The position numbers and the translations under genes were made by a program. A stretch of DNA of 7,716 nt from Myxococcales bacterium (lineage in GTDB: Bacteria > Myxococcota > Polyangia > Fen-1088): positions 1,838 through 9,553 of the forward strand of contig PMLH01000625.1 of the NCBI GenBank assembly GCA_003159055.1, in the 5' to 3' direction. Below, in pieces: positions 1 to 4,909 of the stretch. Each line of letters starts with the position of its first letter. The first letter of the stretch is position 1. The notes under the pieces are model-generated. The model was not told where the DNA came from and did no database searches. It saw nothing but the letters and a program-made list of their open reading frames with translations.

Positions 1-1
1 C

Positions 2-454
2 GGCAAGATGGAATCGCTGCGGCCGGAAGGCGCGACGGGATGGACCGACACCAACTACGAGAACAAGGCGCGCGCGGCGGTCGACATGCTTCGCCGCAAC
101 GACTTCGTCTACCTGCACGTCGAGGCGGTGGACGAGTGCGGGCACCTGGGCGACTTGCCGAACAAGATGAAAGCCATCGAGGACTGCGACGCGCGTTTGG
201 TGAAGACCTTCCTCGACGAGTACAAGAAGGTTCACAGCGATCCTTTGCGTGCGATGGTGCTGCCGGATCACCCGGTTCCGGTGAAGCTGCGCAAGCACAC
301 CCGCACGCCGGTCCCGTTCATGGTGGCCGGCGCGGGCGTGAAGAACGATGCCGCGATCGCGAGCTACGGCGAGACCAACTGCACGCGCGGCAAGTTCCAG
401 GGCCTGCGCGGGCGACAGCTGATGGACCTGCTGTTCAGCGAGACGGTGGGGTAG
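2..454 (+). CDS. apgM: 2,3-bisphosphoglycerate-independent phosphoglycerate mutase, archaeal type (3' part)
   Basis: The frame is open to the left edge, so the start lies outside the window; about 150 C-terminal residues remain and the stop is TAG at 452. The family interconverts 3- and 2-phosphoglycerate in glycolysis and gluconeogenesis, in the cytoplasm, with two divalent metals, and belongs to the alkaline phosphatase superfamily. Counting from the Met at position 8, the segment LHVEAVDECGHLGD (about residues 36-49) holds the metal-binding Asp42 and His46. LPDHPVPV supplies Asp87-His88 and RKHTRTPVPF supplies His97. These three blocks, in this order and spacing, match the C-terminal metal core of the archaeal-type (ApgM) rather than the GpmI-type enzyme. 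The upstream GWTDTNYENKA block also fits ApgM. The Met at position 8 is internal and not the true start. A related phosphonopyruvate decarboxylase-like member of the same family cannot be fully excluded. Confidence 0.88.
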   Translation, partial: GKMESLRPEGATGWTDTNYENKARAAVDMLRRNDFVYLHVEAVDECGHLGDLPNKMKAIEDCDARLVKTFLDEYKKVHSDPLRAMVLPDHPVPVKLRKHTRTPVPFMVAGAGVKNDAAIASYGETNCTRGKFQGLRGRQLMDLLFSETVG

Positions 455-513
455 CGGGCAGCTGGAAGACGGCGTGGAGCGCGGTCGTTCGACCTGCGCC
501 AGGCCGACGCCGG

Positions 514-554
514 CCCCTTCTCCTCGCTTGCGAGGATAAGGCTGGGATGAGGAG
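514..554. repeat. REP-like intergenic palindrome
   Basis: A stem of 11 bp with one mismatch pairs 516-526 (CCTTCTCCTCG) with 531-541 (CGAGGATAAGG) around the 4-nt loop CTTG. It is followed by GCTGGGATGAGGAG. The composition and order (pyrimidine-rich arm, CTTG loop, purine-rich arm, then a C/GTGGGNTGAGG tail) resemble the dispersed intergenic palindromes seen in many proteobacterial genomes, of the CCCTCTCCCGCTTGCGGGAGAGGG...TGAGG form. That resemblance is from memory, not a search. The element lies between the convergent mutase gene and the HepT remnant and could also act as a 3'-end stabiliser or weak terminator, although no T-run follows. Confidence 0.6.
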
Positions 555-692
555 TCCGGAACCGGCCAGGAGATCCTCCACATCGACTGGCAGGAGATGT
601 GGCTGGCGGGCGGGGCTAAGGATCTCTGCGATGCGTGCCCGGCATCGTTCCATGGTGGCCGCCTTGGCCAGAACAACGTCAGCGTCGGTCAT
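555..692 (-). pseudogene. HepT-like toxin remnant, N-terminal ~46 codons only
   Basis: The start is ATG at 692-690, overlapping the end of the upstream antitoxin gene by 14 nt. The first residues, MTDADVVLAKAATMERCRAR, match the typical N-terminal helix of HepT (DUF86) proteins, which are HEPN-fold RNases. Weaker similarity may continue through PVDVEDLL (about residues 35-42), where HepT has its conserved D/ED before the VLNLQR helix. From residue 47 (position 554) onward the frame only translates the REP-like palindrome and then runs to a stop at 435 inside the mutase gene. HepT proteins are normally about 130-145 aa, and their catalytic RNxxxHxY block near the C terminus is absent here. None of the three minus-strand frames downstream restores it. 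An N-terminal extension to position 728 exists but lies inside the antitoxin gene and is unlikely. I call it a broken toxin gene; a short functional peptide is possible but not supported. Confidence 0.7.
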
Positions 693-1083
693 GGACGGTC
701 TCCACCAAGGCTCTCTCTGCGGCGCCACGGGCGATCTTTAGGTCCGCGTAGCGCGAGGGCAACAGCATCGCGAAGACGTGTCGGTCCGCAGGATCCCGGT
801 CCAGGAGCAAGCGTCCGTCGCGCACGACCTGACGACCCAGAATCGGCGACGCCCGACGGAGGTCGACCAGATCCACGCTTCGCCCTAACAACGCCTCCAG
901 CTCGAGTCGAGCCGCGAAGAGCTGCTCAGCGGAAATCGGCCGGGAGGACAAGGCAGCCAAGTCCACGTCGGAGTCACGTCGTGCTTGGCCCCGGGCTTCC
1001 GATCCAAACAACCACAAGGCCGAAAGGGGAAACCGCCCCTCCAGCAGGGAAGTCGCACTGGCCAACTTTTCGGCGGGGATCAA
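679..1083 (-). CDS. mntA: MntA-like minimal nucleotidyltransferase antitoxin
   Basis: This is a 134-aa protein with the minimal nucleotidyltransferase signature: WLFGSEARG (residues 24-32), then the catalytic GS-x10-DxD pattern with Gly27-Ser28 and Asp39/Asp41. A third acidic position falls in VDLVDL (Asp71 or Asp74). The tail ILGRQVVRDGRLLLDRD followed by a short helical end is typical of antitoxins of the HepT/MntA type II or VII system. In that system MntA transfers AMP to a tyrosine of the HepT RNase and silences it. The gene overlaps the HepT remnant by 14 nt, the usual coupled arrangement. The start is a TTG at 1083: an in-frame stop (TAG, 1098-1096) lies five codons upstream with no ATG or GTG between, and the first residues (MIPAEKL) fit the family start. 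No clear Shine-Dalgarno is visible. All catalytic residues look intact although its partner is truncated. Confidence 0.85.
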   Translation of the reverse strand: MIPAEKLASATSLLEGRFPLSALWLFGSEARGQARRDSDVDLAALSSRPISAEQLFAARLELEALLGRSVDLVDLRRASPILGRQVVRDGRLLLDRDPADRHVFAMLLPSRYADLKIARGAAERALVETVHDRR

Positions 1084-1235
1084 AGTCCGGCTAGGCTAGC
1101 ACAGATGCTGTTCACCCGACGACGTGGGACACCGGGTGCAGGGTCGGCCCCGGTTGCAAAAGGGCATCCTGTTTCGCTTCGATTGGGGCACGTTTCGCCC
1201 TGTTTTCGGACCACGGCCACGGAACCGGCCGCCAG
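1084..1235. other. Intergenic region between mntA-like gene and oxidoreductase gene
   Basis: These 152 bases separate two minus-strand genes: the 3' end of the oxidoreductase gene is at 1236 and the TTG start of the antitoxin gene at 1083. The promoter of the antitoxin gene should lie here. I see no convincing -10/-35 pair and no strong hairpin with a T-run. There is a short repeated motif GGCTAGGCTAGC at 1089-1100 just upstream of the antitoxin start, containing the palindrome GCTAGC. It is small and may be chance. Confidence 0.4.
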
Positions 1236-2384
1236 CTAGACGACGTCTTCGACGGCGGGGCCGGTGGGAAGGTGGGGCCGGAGGCGGTGCTGGCGCTCGC
1301 CCAGGTTGTGGTCGAGAGCCATCAGCCTGCTGCCTTCGCGAGCCGAGCGGTACGCGCGCTCGATGAGCTGGATGCACAGGAAGGCTTCGCGAGCGTCCTT
1401 GCCGACGAAGTCCTGTTGCGCGATCGCGGCGCGGAACTCGTCGAACAGCGAGCTGAACCATCCCACGTGGCTGGCGTCCATCCAGTCCGACGGGGCCACG
1501 CGCTTTTCGAATCGCCACTTGCCGGGCGAGCCGGGCGCGACCACGCCGGGGCCGGCTTCAAGGATCGCCAGCTCGATGTCTTCGTCTTCGATGCGGATGG
1601 CGCCGCGCTTGCCATGCAACGTATAAAGCACCTTGCGAACGCCAGCGGTCCACGACAGGTGGGCCGACACGAGACCCGACGGGAAGTTCAGCGTGCAGCC
1701 AAACTCGTCCTCGGTGTCGAAGCCTTCGGTGGTGGACGAAAATGCGGTCAGCGCCTTGGGATAGCCCTTCATCCATTCAAACGCCAGGTAGAAGGTGTGG
1801 CTGCCGTGGTCCATGGCAATGCCACCGCCCGCATACGAGCGTTCGCGTCGCCAGTCGGGCCGCCATTCCTCGACGCCCTTGGCGTGGGTGTTGCGGAAGG
1901 TCTGCATGGTCACCAGGTGCACGGGACCGATGACGCCCTCGTCAAGGATGCCACGGACCGCCTTCACGACCGGTGCGTGCTTGTAGTTGTGACAGGGGAA
2001 ATAGACCCGGCGGGCGTCCTGCGCGTGCCTGAGCATGCCGGCCGCTTCCTCGGCCGAGGTTGCCATGGGCTTTTCGCAAAGCACGTGCAGCCCATGATCG
2101 AACGCGTCATGCGCGATTTCAGCGTGGTGCGCAGGCGGGGTGGCGATGTCGACGAAATCGATCTTGTCGGCTTCCTCCGCCGCGAGCAGCGACCTGTGAT
2201 CCGTGTAGATTCGCGCGTCTGGAAACTTCGCATGAGCCAGCTGCCTGCGCGCTTCGCAGATATCGGCGACCGCGACAATCTCGACTGCGCGGCCGTTGCT
2301 CATGTGCTTCGCATACGTTGGCGCGTGCCCCTGGCCGGCAATGAAGCCAAAGCCGACGAGCGCACCGCGCAATGGTCGTTGCAT
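1236..2384 (-). CDS. Gfo/Idh/MocA family NAD(P)-dependent oxidoreductase
   Basis: This 382-aa protein, the usual family length, would catalyse NAD(P)-linked oxidation or reduction of a sugar, cyclitol or sugar derivative in the cytoplasm; the substrate cannot be told. The N-terminal Rossmann fold shows GFGFIAGQG (residues 11-19), and Asp41 at the end of strand beta-2 (VAVAD) suggests NAD rather than NADP. The family hallmark EKPMA (residues 104-108) carries the catalytic Lys105. The C-terminal alpha/beta domain contains AGGGIAMDHGSHTFYLAFEW (around residues 185-204), with Asp192 and His196 in the position of the family's substrate-binding and catalytic D/H residues. The start at 2384 is the only in-frame ATG before the conserved strand; no strong ribosome binding site is visible. 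It is transcribed away from the MFS gene across a 244-bp gap. There is no other metabolic gene in the window to hint at its pathway. Confidence 0.9.
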   Translation of the reverse strand: MQRPLRGALVGFGFIAGQGHAPTYAKHMSNGRAVEIVAVADICEARRQLAHAKFPDARIYTDHRSLLAAEEADKIDFVDIATPPAHHAEIAHDAFDHGLHVLCEKPMATSAEEAAGMLRHAQDARRVYFPCHNYKHAPVVKAVRGILDEGVIGPVHLVTMQTFRNTHAKGVEEWRPDWRRERSYAGGGIAMDHGSHTFYLAFEWMKGYPKALTAFSSTTEGFDTEDEFGCTLNFPSGLVSAHLSWTAGVRKVLYTLHGKRGAIRIEDEDIELAILEAGPGVVAPGSPGKWRFEKRVAPSDWMDASHVGWFSSLFDEFRAAIAQQDFVGKDAREAFLCIQLIERAYRSAREGSRLMALDHNLGERQHRLRPHLPTGPAVEDVV

Positions 2385-2628
2385 GACCGCGCATTGCTAC
2401 CACGACTTCGCTGTCGCGGATACCCTCAAGTGGCGGGGAAGCAGGAAATCGCCGGAATGGCGCTATGCGCCCACAGGCGTGCGGGCGTTTTCGCCTGAGC
2501 GGCCTGGCCCGGGGCATCGCGCCGCCGCAGCGTGTGGGCTCGCCTTACCAATGGATTGTGTTAGAGACACTCACCCTGGATCTGCACGGGCAATCGGCCC
2601 GGCCCGGAAATCAGCTTCTTTCTCAACC
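2385..2628. promoter_or_regulatory. Divergent intergenic region between oxidoreductase and MFS genes
   Basis: This 244-bp gap lies between two divergently transcribed genes and must hold promoters for both. I cannot assign a confident -35/-10 pair on either strand. The one dyad of note is GTGT-TAGAG-ACAC at 2558-2570, about 60 bp before the MFS start. It could be an operator half-site pair, but 4-bp arms are weak evidence. Reading frames that cross this region on both strands are open only because of high GC content. Confidence 0.35.
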
Positions 2629-3813
2629 ATGCGACGGGCTTCACTCGGAACACTCTTCCTGACCGTCTTCCTGGACCTCGTCGGTTTCGGGCTCGTCATT
2701 CCGTTTTTGCCGGCGATGGCCCGCGATCTCGGCGCAAGTGATTTCACCGCCGCCGCCCTTGCAGCTTGCTACTCGCTCATGCAGTTCGTGACCGTGCCGG
2801 TTTGGGGACGGGTTTCCGACCGCGTGGGCCGCCGTCCGGTCTTGTTGTGGAGCATCGCGGCCTCAGCCGTGGGCATGACTTTTCTCGGGCTTGCGCAAAC
2901 CCTGCCGGCGATTTTTCTCGCTCGGCTCTGGAGTGGAGCTGCAACCGCGAACATCGCGGTCGCGCAGGCCTACATCGCCGACGTCACCCCCCCGCGTGAG
3001 CGCGCCAAGGGCATGGGGATGATCGGCATGGGCTTCGGCCTCGGCTTCATGATTGGGCCGTTCGTCGGGGGCGAGCTCGGCCGGTTTCACGTCATGGGCC
3101 ATCAGGGGACCTTGCCCGCTTTCGTCTCGGCTGGGTTGTCCGTGATCAATCTGATCCTCGCCCTTCGCTATCTTCCCGAGTCGTTGCCGCCGGAGAGTCG
3201 CACGAGGCCACTTGGCAGGTTCTCCATCGTTGACCTGGGAGCCTTGCGCACGATCGGGCGGTATCCCGGCGTTGGGTTGATCTTGCTAGTCGCCTTCAAT
3301 TCGATTTTTTGGTTCGCGGGCGTGCAGGCCATGTTTCGGCTGTTCACCTTGGACGCGTTCCAGATGAACATCGAGAACACCGGGCGCATGCTGGGCCTGG
3401 TCGGGTTCATCGCGGTCATCGTGCAAGGTGGCCTCATCGGCAGGCTCACCCGACGGTTCGGCGAGATTCGCCTGCTGGCCGCTGCCCTGATTCTCATGGC
3501 CGCGGCATTTCTCCTCCAGGGTCTCAGCGTATCGCTGGGCGTTTCGACCTTTGTCCTTGCGGCTTCGATCGGCGCCGTGGGAACCGCGCTACACATGCCC
3601 AGCGTGTCCAGCTACCTCTCCCGTCGGGTTGGCCCGGACGCGCAGGGGGCCACCTTGGGCCTCATGCAAAGCTTTGGTGCGCTGGCGCGCGCCACGGGCC
3701 CGCTGCTTTGGGGTTTGCTCTACGCTGGGCTTGGCTTGCGCGTTCCTTTCTTCATTGCCGCGGCTGTCATCGCCGCCTTTGTGGTTGCCATTCCGCGCTT
3801 GCCGCGCTTGTGA
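2629..3813 (+). CDS. MFS transporter, TetA/DHA1-type 12-TM exporter
   Basis: This 394-aa inner-membrane protein has about 12 hydrophobic segments and belongs to the drug:H+ antiporter-1 group of the major facilitator superfamily. TM1 contains LDLVGFGLVIPFLP (residues 15-28), with the acidic Asp16 typical of TetA-like carriers. Motif A in loop 2-3 is GRVSDRVGRRPVLL (60-73). Motif B is around RLWSGAATAN (99-108) and motif C is GFMIGPFVGG (139-148), the signature of proton-coupled exporters. The C-terminal half has a degenerate second motif A, GRLTRRFGEIRLL. The frame is open back to 2296, but that extension overlaps the oxidoreductase gene antisense and has no transporter similarity. I therefore start at ATG 2629, where a short cationic leader (MRRASLG) precedes TM1. 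No Shine-Dalgarno is visible. The substrate is unknown; it may be a drug, siderophore or metabolite. Confidence 0.9.
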   Translation: MRRASLGTLFLTVFLDLVGFGLVIPFLPAMARDLGASDFTAAALAACYSLMQFVTVPVWGRVSDRVGRRPVLLWSIAASAVGMTFLGLAQTLPAIFLARLWSGAATANIAVAQAYIADVTPPRERAKGMGMIGMGFGLGFMIGPFVGGELGRFHVMGHQGTLPAFVSAGLSVINLILALRYLPESLPPESRTRPLGRFSIVDLGALRTIGRYPGVGLILLVAFNSIFWFAGVQAMFRLFTLDAFQMNIENTGRMLGLVGFIAVIVQGGLIGRLTRRFGEIRLLAAALILMAAAFLLQGLSVSLGVSTFVLAASIGAVGTALHMPSVSSYLSRRVGPDAQGATLGLMQSFGALARATGPLLWGLLYAGLGLRVPFFIAAAVIAAFVVAIPRLPRL

Positions 3814-3836
3814 CGGCGCGATTGCCGCAGAATAAT
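3808..3836 (+). promoter_or_regulatory. Candidate sigma70-type promoter for the HEAT-like gene
   Basis: TTGTGA (3808-3813, overlapping the end of the MFS gene) and AATAAT (3831-3836) are separated by exactly 17 bp. They match 4 of 6 and 5 of 6 bases of the TTGACA/TATAAT consensus. The predicted start of transcription is near 3843, about 36 nt before the next gene. AT-rich hexamers like this are scarce in the surrounding GC-rich DNA. No ribosome binding site is obvious before the ATG at 3879. Confidence 0.42.
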
Positions 3837-3878
3837 TGCCTACGCCGTTGCGCTTGATTAGCCTCGTCGCGTCTGCTC

Positions 3879-4811
3879 ATGAGAAGAACCATCTCTTTTT
3901 TCGCGTTCGCTTGTTCGGTGCAGGCTGCGTTCGGGGCGCCGGCGGCCGAGAGGGCGAGCATCAATCGGCGGACGGGGCTTTTCGAGCCGCCTGCTTCCGA
4001 CCTGCGCAAGGCCGCCGAGCGCGGGGATCGCGCCGAACTGTCACGTGCCGCCACCCGATTGGGTCCGGCGCGGATCGCTCGGCTGCTTGCCGACCCCGAC
4101 CGAAAGACGGTGCTGGCTGCGCTGGACGCGGCACCGCTGCTCGATGCGGGCGTCCTGTTGCTTGAGCCCATGCTGCCGCTTCTGGCTTCGTCGGACGACG
4201 GTGTGCGGGCGCGCGCAGTCAGTGCGACCATGGCGCTCTTCGCTCAGACCGATCCGTGTCGCCTGGACGACAACGAAGTCGCGCCTGAGACGGTACTGGC
4301 GATCTGCCGAGCGCTGGCCCTCGCAGCGGCGAATGAGGGCGAACGCCTGAGCACGCGTCTTGACGCCGTCCAGGGACTTGTCGACGCTGGCGCAGCATGC
4401 ACGAATTATCTCAAGCTGGACGTCCTGCTGACGTCCCGCGAGCCGGAAATTCGTCGTGCCGCTGTGCTGGCCGAGGGCGCCGGCGCGAAAACGCAGGCCT
4501 CGCTCTTGGCCGCAAGCAAGGACAGCGACGGTCGCGTGGCTGTCGCTGCGGCCGCCCGGCTGTGCAAACTGCTCGGGGCCAAGCGAATAGCTCTGCCGCC
4601 GATGCACGATTGGGTTGTTACCGAGGCAGTTCTGGCCGAGGACGTGGTGGACCTTCTCCCCTGCCTGGCCAGTTCAGCAGATCCCGCAGATCAGAAGGCC
4701 TTGGCCGAGTTGGCCGAAACCGGCCGCGCACCAATCCGCGACGCCATCAAGCGCCTGCGAGAATCCCGACTGTCGCACCCTATCGCCGAGAGTCCCACAA
4801 AGAAGCCGTAA
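3879..4811 (+). CDS. Exported HEAT-like helical repeat protein, function unknown
   Basis: This is a 310-aa protein with an N-terminal signal peptide: MRR, a hydrophobic core to about residue 17, and probable cleavage between residues 16 and 20. No lipobox is present, so it is probably periplasmic or secreted. The rest is a run of paired, Ala/Leu-rich amphipathic helices with recurrent acidic or basic turns. Examples are SSDDGVRARAVSATMALF, SREPEIRRAAVLAEGAGA and SKDSDGRVAVAAAARLCKLL, each of the D/E-x-x-V/I-R-x-A-A form expected of HEAT or armadillo repeats. I recognise no catalytic motif. Five cysteines are scattered in the mature part. Such repeats usually form solenoids for protein binding. 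It is followed 98 bp later by the Cys-rich exported protein, which has its own promoter signals and a strong ribosome binding site, so the two are neighbours but not tightly coupled. Confidence 0.75.
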   Translation: MRRTISFFAFACSVQAAFGAPAAERASINRRTGLFEPPASDLRKAAERGDRAELSRAATRLGPARIARLLADPDRKTVLAALDAAPLLDAGVLLLEPMLPLLASSDDGVRARAVSATMALFAQTDPCRLDDNEVAPETVLAICRALALAAANEGERLSTRLDAVQGLVDAGAACTNYLKLDVLLTSREPEIRRAAVLAEGAGAKTQASLLAASKDSDGRVAVAAAARLCKLLGAKRIALPPMHDWVVTEAVLAEDVVDLLPCLASSADPADQKALAELAETGRAPIRDAIKRLRESRLSHPIAESPTKKP

Positions 4812-4830
4812 CAGGTGTGACCGGTGTTAC
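4808..4830. repeat. Three GTNAC motifs at 9-bp steps upstream of the Cys-rich protein gene
   Basis: GTAAC (4808-4812), GTGAC (4817-4821) and GTTAC (4826-4830) recur at an exact 9-bp interval. The first overlaps the stop codon of the HEAT-like gene. The last two sit in tandem 9-mers, GGTGTGACC and GGTGTTACC (4814-4831), differing at one base. They are centred about 46 to 64 bp before the predicted transcription start set by the TATAAT box, where an activator would bind. No known regulator is recognised. Confidence 0.45.
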
Positions 4831-4861
4831 CCAGGGGACTATTCGTCGCCAGCGAAGCGCG

Positions 4862-4867
4862 TATAAT
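4862..4867 (+). promoter_or_regulatory. Perfect -10 box (TATAAT) for the Cys-rich protein gene
   Basis: TATAAT matches the consensus completely and stands out in GC-rich DNA. It lies 48 bp before the ATG at 4910. At 16-18 bp upstream there is no TTGACA-like hexamer (the 17-bp position reads CTATTC) and no extended -10 TG. The promoter may thus depend on an activator bound at the GTNAC repeats just upstream. Confidence 0.6.
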
Positions 4868-4896
4868 GAGGCCGGCTCGGCCACGACCGTCTTTCC

Positions 4897-4902
4897 AAGG
4901 AG
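4897..4902 (+). promoter_or_regulatory. Strong ribosome binding site that fixes the start at 4910
   Basis: AAGGAG lies 7 nt before ATG 4910. It is the clearest Shine-Dalgarno in the window. It decides the start against an in-frame open stretch reaching back to 4397, which overlaps the HEAT-like gene in another frame. Confidence 0.85.
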
Positions 4903-4909
4903 CTTACCC

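Noticed and set aside
435..554. Continuation of HepT to the stop at 435
   Set aside because: This part translates the palindrome and then antisense mutase sequence. It has no HepT helices or RNxxxH motif.
1272..2498. 408-codon plus-strand frame across the oxidoreductase gene
   Set aside because: It is a GC-driven antisense shadow. The minus-strand frame has clear Gfo/Idh/MocA motifs.
2296..2628. 111-codon N-terminal extension of the MFS transporter
   Set aside because: It lies antisense to the start of the oxidoreductase gene and has no transporter-like sequence. A normal cationic leader and TM1 begin at 2629.
4397..4909. Open frame extending the Cys-rich protein upstream to 4397
   Set aside because: It overlaps the HEAT-like gene in another frame. 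The AAGGAG site and signal peptide at 4910 fix the start.
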